From Pyropia yezoensis (Eukaryota; Rhodophyta; Bangiophyceae; Bangiales; Bangiaceae): DNA of 64,000 nucleotides. The stretch spans positions 17,283,346 through 17,347,345 of the forward strand of contig CM020618.1 in assembly GCA_009829735.1 (NCBI GenBank), read 5' to 3'. Below, one piece after another: positions 39,113 through 50,300 of the stretch. Within the stretch, counting starts at the first letter, position 1, and the number at the start of each line of letters is the position of its first letter. Below the pieces are notes generated by a model. The model had not been told where the DNA came from. It saw only the letters and a list, made by a program, of their open reading frames with translations, and did not search any database. Position numbers and translations under genes: made by a program.

Positions 39113-40348
39113 TTACATGATGTTCGCTCGCTTGCCTTTTTTGGAAAAGCCTTTCGAGAGCTGGGAGTACACACGTCCGACAATGCTCTCGCCCCACTTC
39201 TGCTCAAAGGGTTCGATGCCACCCACGGCACATATCCCCTCTGCAACTCGCTTGTACCGCGAGACCTTCGTCTTTGCGGATGGAGCGAGCCTGCCGGGAA
39301 GCAGCTTCTGCCGCTCTTCTGCGTTACGCAGCAGGGACGATGGTGGACAGATGACGACTCCAGCCGCACCCTTTCGCCCATGATGCCAAACGTTGTCTTG
39401 CTCGCGGCAAGACTTGATAAGGGGAACACTAAGCTCAGACACACCGCCTTGCTCAACCACTCCAAAGGTGGACGGCAGCAAAGGCACGGATGTTGAAGGG
39501 GCCGCAACAGGAGGGACAGCTTTTGCCGCTTCCGATCTTGGAGACGCGCTTCCAGCGTTTGCCGGAGTTGTTGATGCCACTCCAGCGCCAGCGTGGTGAA
39601 GATAGGCAGCGATAGCGGAAAAAATGGAGTAAGATGCTGCTACTGGTGCATCAGCAGCTTCTGCGGAAGGCGCGTCACAGACCTCCGCCAGCTGTGATCG
39701 GCCAGAGTCCGCACCGTGCGAAACCGTAGCATCAGGGAGAGGGGCACGATGAGCAAGCCTGGGAGAGTCACTGGCTAAAGGTCCGGGGGTGGCCGCACCA
39801 CGTCTGCTACATTCACCACTATCTTGAGAGTTCAGTGCTGCGGGGCCGCGCTCATCACCTGGCACCAAGCCGCTCCTGCCTTGGCGCTCGCTGACAAAGT
39901 TGGCTCCGCCCGAGCGCGCGCGCCCGAGCCGATTGAGCCGCAACGTTTGAAAGCCAAGATCAGAAGAAACTGCATCCCGTAGGCGCTGCAGCATGGCGAC
40001 GCTGCGCTCGCCAACCGACTCAGCGTTCAGGTCCATGATCCTGACGTGCTGTCTGCTGGCTTTTCTCGTCAGCTCTGCGGCTTTCACGGCGGCCACCCGC
40101 TCCGTGTACATATGGTCCAGTCTGCTGTACAGGTCGCGAACGGCGCTGTCAGGAACGTCAAGGGCTTGGCGGCCGTACAAGCCCGCCCCGCCCGTACAGC
40201 TCGACTCGTCGACAGTAACGGAGCTCCCGTTGTCTAGGGAGCCCAGTATGGACCCTCTGTGTGTCATGGGCGCAGGTGCAGCTCGTGGAATGGCAGCGGC
40301 AGGTTCGGGGGTCCGAAACGCTCTCAAAGGGGGAAGAGAAGGGTTCAT
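39113..40348 (-). CDS. unrecognised ORF, 411 codons, divergent from the helicase
   Basis: ATG 40348-40346 to stop 39113. Composition is moderate rather than low complexity. A short predicted helical region follows residue 70 (VRDLYSRLDHMYTERVAAVKAAELTRKAS, split here only for reading). A Ser/Pro/Ala-rich middle follows. The C terminus (SRYKRVAEGICAVGG, IEPFEQKWG, VYSQLSKGFSKKGKRAN) is basic and compact and resembles a small DNA-binding module, though I cannot name it. It lies head to head with the RecQ-like gene, about 1.2 kb apart, so the two may share a regulatory region or belong to one mobile cassette. No transposase motif seen. Start chosen because it is the first ATG in the frame. Confidence 0.5.
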   Translation of the reverse strand: MNPSLPPLRAFRTPEPAAAIPRAAPAPMTHRGSILGSLDNGSSVTVDESSCTGGAGLYGRQALDVPDSAVRDLYSRLDHMYTERVAAVKAAELTRKASRQHVRIMDLNAESVGERSVAMLQRLRDAVSSDLGFQTLRLNRLGRARSGGANFVSERQGRSGLVPGDERGPAALNSQDSGECSRRGAATPGPLASDSPRLAHRAPLPDATVSHGADSGRSQLAEVCDAPSAEAADAPVAASYSIFSAIAAYLHHAGAGVASTTPANAGSASPRSEAAKAVPPVAAPSTSVPLLPSTFGVVEQGGVSELSVPLIKSCREQDNVWHHGRKGAAGVVICPPSSLLRNAEERQKLLPGRLAPSAKTKVSRYKRVAEGICAVGGIEPFEQKWGESIVGRVYSQLSKGFSKKGKRANIM

Positions 40349-41535
40349 TCTTGCCTTGGGTAGGCGTGACGCGCAGAGAGGGCACTAGGAATAAGTCAGG
40401 AGCAAGCAATGGTTGTGCACAATGGGGAAAAGAAACCACTTGTCGTGTACCGCTGCGAAGGGGGCAAGACAACGCTGTGACCTCGGCGTAGGCGGCGGCC
40501 TGACCGCTAATACACGTTCGCACGGGAGGCAGAGGGGAAGATGTGCAGAAAGAGTTTGGACATGCACACTCCGTAGTGCTATGGGAGCGGTGCGGGTGTG
40601 CGAGAGATGCCAAGCAGTCCCTCGCATGCCTGCTGGTGAGGGCTCTGGACAGGATGATTACAGCCTGACTGCTCGACCTGCGGGGAAAGGGCCGAGTTTG
40701 AGGCTGCCCGACAGCGATACTTGATCAGTCCTGGCCACATCATGGCGGCGTGTGCCGGCGCCCCTCCAAAAGACAGCCATACGTGATCAGTCCTGGCCAC
40801 ATCATGGCGGCATGTGCCGGCGCCCCTCCAAAAGACAGCCATACGTGATCAGTCCTGGCCACATCATGGCGGCGTGTGCCGGCGCCCCTCCACAAGACGA
40901 GGAGTGCCCCGCACAGGCGGCGGGGCGCGCCGCCGCGGCGCAGTTTTTTATGGATCACCCCAGACTGGGCTGCAGACGCCCTGTCAAGAAGTGCCAGTGG
41001 CGCTCGTCGAAGGCGCACGTCTTGCCGCCCGCGTATGTGTCAGCTCAAGCCACTTATCCGGATGCGGCGGAGCATTCACGGTCACAAGTCGATGCATTGA
41101 ACGCTGGTACTGTGGCACGAAGCTCCTCGTTGACCAATGAGCTTTGCGAACGATGCTTGCTTCTGGGTTGTATTGGTTTTAGTCAAAGTGGACCCTCGCA
41201 AGAATGGAAGACAATGAGGCGGTGGTGTTGTGACGATTATCAACACCTTATGAGGAACTACCGCGGAAGTATTTCATGATCCCCAGATTTGTCCCCGATG
41301 AAGCAGATATACCGCCGTGATCGAGTCCTGTAGTCGACGGGGAGTTCGGCACGCCGCTCGGAACGCGGCGGCCCCCACTTGTCGTGCCGACCTCCCACTT
41401 GTCGCGGCGACCCGCATTGGTCGCGGCGACCCCCGCTGGTCGCGGCGTGGTCGTGGCCACCGCCGCGACGGTTCCGACGACGTCGTCGCCTACGCGGCCT
41501 GTCTGACTAGCGGAGATTGAGCGGGTTCCCACGCT
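40349..41535. other. divergent intergenic region
   Basis: Holds the 62-bp tandem repeat (separate entry) and a plus-strand ORF 40752-41279 that starts inside that repeat; its second half (LTNELCERCLLLGCIGFSQ) is not low complexity and might be an upstream helicase exon, but no splice proof is visible. At 41390-41450 a short run of repeats around GTCGCGGCGACC occurs. Confidence 0.4.
40722..40896 (+). repeat. 62-bp tandem repeat, 2.8 copies
   Basis: Units start at 40722, 40784 and 40846 with TGATCAGTCCTGGCCACATC. The first two differ at one base; the third is cut after about 50 bases. No spacers, so it is not a CRISPR array. Confidence 0.9.
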
Positions 41536-44500
41536 ATGGAACGTCTGGCGTTGCATGTGTTGCAGTCAATTTTCCATGTGCATTCGTTTAGACCTGGGCA
41601 ACAGAAGGCGGTCTTAAAGGTCCTGTTGGGTGGGCGGTCCTCATCTTGTCTGATGTGTACGATGGCGACGGGCTCTGGGAAGGTACAGTCACCTAGCAAT
41701 TTCATCCGCACACCTGAAAAGTCTAATCCGTACAAATCCAATTGCCCCAGCAGCACCATCGTTTCCCAGTGATGTGCTCGTCAGTACTTGGTGCTGGCAC
41801 CATCCGCCGCCAACACGCCCTGCACTCGGCGAGGCATCGACTCCACGAGCTCCTTGAAGAAGGACTCAGGGATCGCCTCCCACTCCTCGCAGAGCGCTGA
41901 GAAGAGCTCGTCCTTGGTCTTGGGTGCGCTCGTGCGCAGTCGCAGGCGGCGCTCCAGCTCTGCCCACGCGTTCTCAATCGGGTTCAGGTCCGGGCTCTGC
42001 CCCACCCAAGGAAGAACGCGCAGACCAAGCGCCTCCTTGACGTCCTTAGACACCTTCGCCGTGTGGCACGGCGCCAGGTCCTCCTGCAACCACGCCGCCT
42101 CTGGCGCGCCATAGTCGGCGCATATCTGGTAGGCCACACGGTTTTCCAGGACAGCAGCATAGGAAGAAGCGTTCATGGAACCGACGCAGCGCACCAGGGG
42201 GGTTCGGCCTCGCGCCGAGAAGCCTCCCCAGACCATCACGCTCTGGCGCCCGCTCTTAAACATAGGGCGCAGACGACGGCTGTCGTAGCGCTCGCCATTG
42301 CGCCGCCAAACGCGCGATGCGCTGACGTCCCGCACGACGAAGGAGCTCTCGTCGGTGAAATGCACTGAAGCCCACTCCACAGTCCAGCCCTTCCTCTCGG
42401 TGGCCCACACCAGACGCTTGGCCTTGTTCGCGTTCGAGAGGAAGGGTTTCTTGGCGGCCACACGCGAGTTGAAACCCATGGCTTTGACGGCTCTGCGGAC
42501 CGTCCAGATGGACACAGGCCCCTTGTTGGGACCCCCAGCGGCGCGGGTGCGCGTGTTGTTGACCTTTTCCGTCAGCGAGGCCAAACAAGAGAAACCGTCT
42601 GTGTCGACCGCCCGCCTGAGCGTACGGAGCTCCCGGTCGGACAGGGCTTTAAGACGCCCTCGCTTGTCTGGACGAGCACGGGTGGCCGCCGTGCGAGCAG
42701 CTTGAGCCGCGTAGGCGATGGTGCTTCTGGAACGCCCCAGCGCTGTCCGACGGTGGCCAGGGACTTGCCCTGTTTCAGCTTGCGCTGGATGACCTCGCGC
42801 TCGGCGACGGACAGCGGACGACGCTTTGAGCCCGCCATGGTGCTTGGTGCCCTCAGTCTCAACCTGGGGGACGGGCTGGGCGCCGCTGAAGTAGGAGCAC
42901 GCCGTAGCGCTGTGGCACCAAGTCGGGCCGAATGCGGCAATCTGGTGCCACGAGAGGGGTTCGGGCACCAGATTGGGGACCGTCGAACGGTGGCACAATT
43001 GTGCGGATAAAATTGCTAGGTGACTGTACGTGGACTATGCTACGGACTGACATGCTCGTTACAGACGTGACTTGATTACATGATTTCCTTTTCTTGCTCG
43101 AGCAGAGTCGGGACTGCTCATCACACTGAAGCTATCCCTCGTCTCTTAAATTCATCAGACTCTAGTCCTTGACCTCAGCGCGGCAATGCTCTGGTGCCGT
43201 TAGGGGTGTGTTACAATTGTTCTATGGCCCCTTATTGCTCTCTGCATGCAGCATGAAGCCTACCTTTTGTCGTGTGGGATTACTGCTCCTCATATCACGT
43301 CCGAGACGGCCCCGGCCGCTCGCATAACTGCCCTGGACTGCCTGCGGAGAAGGGCACTCGCCGTGCTGATCGTGTTTTCAGAGCAGATTGCATGCAACAG
43401 CAGAGTCGTCTGTGCTCTGGAGAGGTGCTGTGTGGAGATGGTGGTCTTTGACGAGGCGCACACCTGGCTGGCGTGGCTTTCCTGGCGTCCGGCGATGGCA
43501 CGAGCACCAGGTGTACTGTGTTGCGTGCGGCGCCTGGAGATGACGGCCACATTGCGATGCTCCTCAGCGCCGCTGCTGCAGGAAGCGCGGGGAATGGAAG
43601 GGTCAGACGTCGCTCGGCACTATTTTTTCGGCGCCAACCTGGCGTTGCGCGTGGAGCACCGTCCCCCATCAATTTTTGAGCGTGGCGGAACCGCTTCACG
43701 AAGCTAGTGCGACGCGGAAGCGGATTACCGGCACCAACGTGCGCTTCCGTAGACGATGGATGCAGCGCGCCATAATGGCAATGCCATAGTTTACGTCCAC
43801 ACTCGTCGTCAGTCGGACGAACTCCCCGACAAATTGCAACGCCTCTACTCCCGCGTGCAACCTCCCCCACGCATCCACGTCGGTGTTTTTTCCTACCACG
43901 CTGGTCGAGGTGACCGTCAGACTGTGGAGGCCCCATTTGCCGCTCGGCGAGGTGTCATAGTCGTTGCCACTGTAGCTTTCTGTCTGGGCGTTAACTCCCC
44001 TGCGGTTCGTGTGGTAGTCCATATGGTACGTGTCGGCCCTTCTCTCTCTTCGACGTGCTTGTATCTTGCTATGCGTGAAGTCCAGGCTCATTTTGAGACT
44101 CTCTTATTCCTTGTTCGTGACGCTAACCATTCTCAGTCTGCGCCGGACTCTTTAGAGATGTACCCCCGGCAGGTTGGACGCAGTGGCCGCGACGGTCAGA
44201 TTGCTGTGTGTTTGTTGTCCTCAAACCCTTCTGATCTGGGACCTTTGCGGCGCGCAGCGACGCGAGCGGCAGTCTTCTTCGCAGACGTCAAGGCGGCAGC
44301 CGGGGTCGTGCTTCCAGACCTAGGAACCAGCTCGAGTGCCATTATGGAGGGCAAGGATTTAAAAGGCGGAGGCATCCAAGTGCAGCGGGTGGACGAGGTG
44401 CTCCGGGTTTTGGGTATGGCGTCCTATATGGCCTTCGAACAGGCCGGGCACGCTCATTGCAGTATGCGGCGCGGTCCAAACTGGCTTTGCCTACCGGCCA

Positions 44501-44963
44501 CACTCTCCGGAAACGCCGCGAACTTCCTGTACGCGCTTCTGCGCCCTTTATGTACGCCTGGGAGCGCTATAGCACGCTGCGCCGTAGCTGACATCGCGAG
44601 CTCTGATCACTTTGCTCAGCTAGGTATGGGCGCTCCCTGTGCCTCGGTGCGAGCCGCGGACGATCTAGCAACTAGATTGTTGTCGTGCAGCCTGTTGAGT
44701 GGCGTGGCGCTCTATTTACGGTTGCACGACTGTGTGAGAAGCCTCCATCGTGTGAGCAGCTGTCCCAGGCTTTGTCAACAGACAAGAAGAGGCAGCAGTC
44801 GACGTCTCTCGCGTCGGAGGCAGCAGCGGTCTTTTTGGGAGACACATCTTGTTTGTTTACTCGACATTCTATTTTGTTTGGTGGGGACGACGAGAGCGAT
44901 TTGGTCCGGGTGCAATGTCTGTGCTATGTGTGCCATCCGGCGTGGCCGACATTGGACAGATAA
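41536..44963 (+). CDS. RecQ-like DNA helicase, multi-exon, partly damaged
   Basis: An ATP-dependent 3'-5' DNA helicase of the RecQ group by motif order. Exon 1 (41536-41682) has the FRPGQ motif and motif I (MATGSGK). Exon 2 starts at 43204 with motif Ia (VLWPLIALCMQ), then motif II (VVFDEAHTW) and motif III (MTATL). Next come motif IV (AIVYVHTRR), motif V (VATVAFCLGVN) and, after a 111-bp intron, motif VI (RQVGRSGRDG). Two in-frame stops (43705-43707, 43750-43752) separate motifs III and IV, so there is either another intron or damage. Near 44690 the better-looking C terminus (DDESDLVRVQCLCYVC) lies in a different frame. No RQC or HRDC domain seen. RecQ-like genes occur in subtelomeres and in some mobile elements; which applies here is open. 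Confidence 0.75.
41686..43026 (-). mobile_element. Tc1-like DNA transposon, 1341 bp
   Basis: Terminal inverted repeats CAGTCACCTAGCAATTT followed by (C/T)ATCCGCAC at both ends, flanked by TA at 41684-41685 and 43027-43028. One transposase gene on the minus strand. The repeats are almost identical, so the insertion is fairly young. Different from the Tc1 element at 14329-15626 in its terminal repeats. Confidence 0.95.
41781..42838 (-). pseudogene. Tc1 transposase, DD34E triad intact, one frameshift
   Basis: ATG 42838-42836 (MAGSKRRPLSVAEREV) starts a helix-turn-helix region (LKQGKSLATVGQRWGV). One base is missing near 42730: the upstream frame ends in VGQRWGV and the family-like continuation STIAYAAQAARTA lies in the next frame, which is then open to TGA 41781-41783. 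Catalytic residues are all present: FTDESSF, LQEDLAPCHTA and SPDLNPIENAW, with 34 residues between the second Asp and the Glu, the classic Tc1 spacing. The C terminus (SMPRRVQGVLAADGASTKY) is typical. About 352 codons when the shift is ignored, normal for Tc1. One single-base lesion is all that I see. Confidence 0.9.
44026..44136 (+). other. helicase intron (111 bp)
   Basis: Donor ATG|GTACGT, acceptor TTCTCAG|TCT, branch-point-like CGCTAAC 11-16 bases before the acceptor. Removal joins VRVVVHM to SAPDSLEMYPRQVGRSGRDG, the normal spacing between helicase motifs V and VI. The length is a multiple of three and the intron has no stop, so retention would not break the frame. Confidence 0.75.
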
Positions 44964-44973
44964 TCGCGCTTAA

Positions 44974-47394
44974 TCGTGTCGTATAGGCGCGCCACCAGAT
45001 TGGCAGTGCGGGGACCATTTCTTGTCACCTGCTTTACCCCCCCTGCGTTACGCTCGCCCCCACCCCCGGCTGTTTCCCTCCCCGCTCCCCCCCGCTCCCG
45101 CGCACCCAGCTCGCCCGCCCGTACGCCCAAGAGCCGGGGGACGGTGCCCCCCCCGTCTCTCCGCTCCGTAGCCCCAGCAGCGAGATGGGCACCCGCCCCC
45201 AACGCGCTGCGCTGACTGCTTGATCGCCGCGTTCGCGACAGCCGCGGCGAGGGCGCTCTCGTTCCGCGCGCCGCGGGCGGGAGCGGCGGAGGTGGGCGCG
45301 GTGGCGGTCTCGGCAGGGGGAGACAGCCCCTTGTCGGCGGTGTCACTGTCGGCGGTGGCACCCGCGTCCGCCCCGCCCCCCCCCCCCCCTCCGCCGCGGC
45401 GGCGATCAGAAAGCAGAGGCGGAGGCCGCCAGCGCAAGACGGCGGTGATAGCGGCGACTCGCCAGCACGGGCGGTGCCTGTCCCGTCGCCGCCAATGCCG
45501 CCACCCCCCCCACCACCCACATCCCCCCTCCGAGTCAGTGGCCGAGGCCGCGGCGTCCCCGCCTCAACTGGCCACCGCCACACCCCCCAGCGCCGTCGTC
45601 ACGCCCTTCCGTCGCCGCCACGGCTCCCTCGCCCCCCGACGCCCATCCGCCGCCGCGTTTACAGCAGCGGCGGCGAAAACGGGCGACACCCGCGCGGCGG
45701 CCTCCGTGTATGCGAAGGCGCAGTGGTAGCCCGCCGCGTCGGCCGCCACCGACCCCGCCGCCACGAGCACCGAGGGCTGGCCGCGAATGGCGAGGTTCGC
45801 CGAAGAAGCGGCGGCGGCGGCGGTGGTGACGGCGGTGGTAATCGGCGAGCCGGTCGCGGTGGCGACCGCCGCCGCGGGAGCCGCCCAGACGGCATGCCGC
45901 ACAGGCAGCGCCGCCGCCTCAGCGACGCGCGTCTGCAGCGCCGCCATGCATGATCCGTGTGTGGCAGCGGTGGCGATACCAGGTACAGCAGTGCCCGAAC
46001 TGGCGCGGCGGCTAACGAGGCCGCCGCGGCTGCAGCGTGGCTGGGCGCCAGGGCCAGGGGGAGGAGAGGGCGGGTGATGCGACATCGACTCTGCCCCCGT
46101 CACCGCCCCCACCGGCGCGAGCAGCGGCGGTTGCGGCGGCGGCGGCGGCCGCGGCGGCGGCGGCCGCGCCCTCCGCGAGGTGGACGCGCTCGCGCGGGAC
46201 CATCCGTCGTAGGGCGCCCAGCTGGCGCAGCAGCGCCGCCGCCTATTGACCACCCATCACAGCAGCTGGCGCGGAGGCCGGCGCCGTCGCCGCGGTCCGC
46301 CGCCGTATCCCGCGCGACGCCCGGGCGCTAGGCCGGCTACCCCCCCGCCCCACCCCCCCCCACTTCTCCCGCCGGATCTCTGCCTCACCCTCCCCTCCCA
46401 TACGTGGCGACCACCGCTGGCAGCCTCCGCCGCACCGCGCCCAGCAGTGCGGGCACCCCCTCCCTCCGTCCGCACCCGGCGCCGCCATCGCGGCCGCCGC
46501 AGCCGGCTCCGCAAACGGCGACTCACCACTCGCTTTCTCTCCCTGCCGATGGCAGCCCCCCCCCCCGCCGCCGCGAAGGGTGGCAGGCGCCCGCCGGGCA
46601 GGCAGACGGCAGCCGGGCAAGCGGCCGCCGCCCGCATCGTGGGGACGCCCGGCCGCGTCCGTGGAGCTGAGCGGAAGCCGCGACGACGCCGACTCGCGGC
46701 CGTCACCACGGTCACGTACCCCCCCCCCCCCCGCGCCATAGGCGCCGCGCCCACCCCCTCTCCCCTCGAAGCATCGCCGACTTGGTGGACGCCCCGACCA
46801 TCGCCTTCGACACGGCCGCCGCCGCCGCCACCGCGGCCGGCGCCACAGGGGCCGAAGTGAGCGTGGCGACCAGCACCCGCGTGGGGCGACTGAGATCGAG
46901 CCCCATTATAGATGGGGAGGGCCAGCCGCGGCGCGGCGCGCATGCCGGCCGTCGGTCCCGGCGGTGACGATTAGCGGCTGCGGCGCGAACCGCCGACGGG
47001 TGTAACTGGCCAAAGGAGGCGGGAGGGCCGCCCCCGTCGCTGCCGCCGCCGTCACCGCTGCCGTGCCACAACCGCCTCAGCCGCCGCCGGGGAGGCCGCT
47101 GCCGCCGTCGCCGCCGCCGGGGCTGACCAGAGGAATAACGCCTCTGGCCAAGCCGCCGGCGCCGGAGCCGGCGCCGCTACAGCTCAGTTGCTGAAGACTC
47201 TCCAGCAAGAGGCTTCACCGAGAAGACGTCGCGCTCCTCGCAGGTCAAAGACATGCTCATACGAACGCTGCCAGCGACCCACGAACCCGCCCGAGTCCGT
47301 CGAAAGGGTCACATCCATCGTCTAGTCTGCCAAGACAATGTACTTCAGTACCTGGCATGCATTACAACGTCACACCTCGAGAGACTCAACGACG
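44974..47394. repeat. GC-rich triplet-repeat-like region, no supported gene
   Basis: Many (GCC)n, (GCG)n and C-run stretches, for example about 45370-45390, 45800-45830, 46130-46170 and 46720-46735. Both strands show Ala/Pro/Arg frames of up to 230 codons typical of such composition. From about 47250 the base content drops toward that of the satellite array. Confidence 0.55.
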
Positions 47395-50300
47395 GGAACG
47401 GACCAGTGCTCCAGCTGACGAACGCATGCGGGATGGAATGAGTACATTTGTTCCCAACTCTCCGTGCGGAAGTGGCGCGTCCCACCCATGCGCAACGTCC
47501 CCGATGCGGGTGGTGGCCCAATTTGACCCCTGGAGGTGCTTTTTGGAAGCGCCACGTGGACGACGCGGAGGGCGGCAGAGGGTGACCGCGGCTTGGCGGT
47601 TTGAATGTTTGTATTTATGTCCAAGTTCACGCGCCACACTGGCGTCCTGCAGCGGCACAGTTGGCGCCCTACACGGCCGGGGACGCCATGACGCCCCCGG
47701 GGGCGCATAGACGCCCCGGCCGGTGTGGGAAACGGACGAGTGCTCCAGCTGGCGCTCGCGTGTGGGATGGAATGCGAAGATTTTTTTCCAACTTTCCGTG
47801 CGGAAGTGGCGCGTCCCAACCAGGCGCAACGTCCCCGATGCGGCTAGTGGCCCAATTTGACCCTGGAGGTGCTTTTTGGATGCGCGACGTGGACGACTCG
47901 GAGGGCGGCAGTGGGTGACCGCGGCTTGGCGGTTTTAATGGTTTGTATTTATGCCCAAGTTTACGCGCCAAACTGGCGTCCTGCAGCGGCACAGTTGGCG
48001 CCCTACACGGCCGGGGACGCCATGACGCCCCCGGGGTCGCATAGACGCCCCGGCCGGTGTGGGGAACGGACGAGTGCTCCAGCTGGCGCACGCGTGCGGA
48101 ATCGAATCAGTACATTTGTTCCCAACTTTCCGTGCGGAAGTGGCGCGTCCCACCCATGCGCAACGTCCCCGATGCGGGTGGTGGCCCAATTTGACCCCTG
48201 GAGGTGCTTTTTGGATGCGCGACGTGGACGACGCGGAGGGCGGCAGTGGGTGGCCGCGGCTTGGCGGTTTTAATGGTTTGTATTTATGTCCCAGATCACG
48301 CGCCACACTGGCGTCCTGCAGCGGCACAGTTGGCGCCCTACACGGCCAGGAGCGCCAAGACGCCCTCTGGGGCGCATAGACGCCCCGGCCGGTGTGGGGA
48401 ACGGACGAGTGCTCCAGCTGACGCACGCAAGCGGAATCGAATGAGTACATTTGTTCCCAACTTTCCGTGCGGAAGTGGCGCGTCCCACCCATGCGCAACG
48501 TCCCCGTTGCGGGTAGTGGCCCAATTTGACCCCTGGAGGTGCTTTTTGGATGCGCGACGTGGACGGCGCGGGGGGCGGCAGTGGGTGGCCGCGGCTTGGC
48601 GGTTTTAATGGTTTGTATTTATGTCCCAGATCACGCGCCACACTGGCGTCCTGCAGCGGCACAGTTGGCGCCCTACACGGCCGGGGGTGCCATGACGCCC
48701 CCTGGGGCGCATAGACGCCCTGGCCGGTGTGGGGAACGGACGAGTGCTCCAGCTGGCGCACGCGTGCGGAATCGAATCAGTACATTTGTTCCCAACCTTC
48801 CGTGAGGAAGTGGCGCGTCCCACCCATGCGCAACGTCCCCGATGCGGGTGGTGGCCCAATTTGACCCCTGGAGGTGCTTTTTGGATGCACGACGTGGACG
48901 ACGCGGAGGGCGGCAGTGGGTGGCCGCGGCTTGGCGGTTTGAATGTTTGTATTTATTTCCATGCTCACGCGCCACACTGGCGCCCCGCAGCGGCACGGTT
49001 GGCGCCCTACACGGTGGGAGGCGCCATGACGCCCCCGGGGTCGCATAGACGCCCCGGCCGGTGTGGGGAACGGACGAGTGCTCCAGCTGACGCACGCAAG
49101 CGGAATCCAATAAGTACATTTGTTCCCAATTTTCCGTGAGGAAGTGGCGCGTCCCACCCATGCGCAACGTCCCCGATGCGGGTGGTGGCCCAAGTTGACC
49201 CCTGGAGGTGCTTTTTGGATGCGCGACGTGGACGACGCGGAGGGCGGCAGTGGGTGGCCGCGGCTTGGCGGTTTTAATGGTTTGTATTTATGTCCCAGAT
49301 CACGCGCCACACTGGCGTCCTGCAGCGGCACAGTTGGCGCCCTACACGGCCGGGGGTGCCATGACGCCCCCTGGGGCGCATAGACGCCCTGGCCGGTGTG
49401 GGGAACGGACGAGTGCTCCAGCTGGCGCACGCGTGCGGGATGGAATGAGTACATTTGTTCCCAACCTTCCGTGAGGAAGTGGCGCGTCCCACCCATGCGC
49501 AACGTCCCCGATGCGGGTGGTGGCCCAATTTGACCCCTGGAGGTGCTTTTTGGATGCACGACGTGGACGACGCGGAGGGCGGCAGTGGGTGACCGCGGCT
49601 TGGCGGTTTGAATGTTTGTATTTATGTCCATGCTCACGCGCCACACTGGCGCCCCGCAGCGGCACGGTTGGCGCCCTACACGGCCGGGGGTGCCATGACG
49701 CCCCCTGGGGCGCATAGACACCCTGGCCGGTGTGGGGAACGGACGAGTGCTCCAGCTGACGCACGCGTGCGGAATCCAATGAGTACATTTGTTCCCAATT
49801 TTCCGTTCGGAAGTGGCGCGTCCCACCCATGCGCAACGTCCCCGATGCGGGTGGTGGCCCAATTTGACCCCTGGAGGTGCTTTTTGGATGCACGACGTGG
49901 ACGACGCGGAGGGCGGCAGTGGGTGACCGCGGCTTGGCGGTTTTAATGGTTTGTATTTATGTCCCAGATCACGCGCCACACTGGCGTCCTGCAGCGGCAC
50001 AGTTGGCGCCCTACACGGCCGGGGGTGCCATGACGCCCCCTGGGGCGCATAGACGCCCTGGCCGGTGTGGGGAACGGACGAGTGCTCCAGCTGGCGCACG
50101 CGTGCGGAATCGAATCAGTACATTTGTTCCCAACTTTCCGTGCGGAAGTGGCGCGTCCCACCCATGCGCAACGTCCCCGATGCGGGTGGTGGCCCAATTT
50201 GACCCCTGGAGGTGCTTTTTGATGCGCGACGTGGACGACGCGGGGGGCGGCAGTGGGTGGCCGCGGCTTGGCGGTTTTAATGGTTTGTATTTATGTCCCA

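Larger units (their letters stand above)
41683..43203 (+). other. helicase intron 1 containing a Tc1 element
   Basis: Joining codon AAG 41680-41682 to GGG 43204 restores motif I followed by motif Ia in phase 0. Before insertion the donor read AAG|GTACGT; now it reads AAG|GTACAG because the element entered at the TA. The acceptor is GCCGTTAG at 43203. Without the Tc1 element and one TA the intron would be 178 bp. Confidence 0.65.

Noticed and set aside
40722..40896. CRISPR-like array
   Set aside because: Direct 62-bp repeats without unique spacers, in eukaryotic DNA.
44974..47250. Ala/Pro-rich ORFs as host genes
   Set aside because: Triplet-repeat composition explains the open frames; no conserved motif on either strand.
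48777..50099. 440- and 797-codon satellite ORFs as genes
   Set aside because: Same reason; frames break wherever a monomer gains or loses a base.
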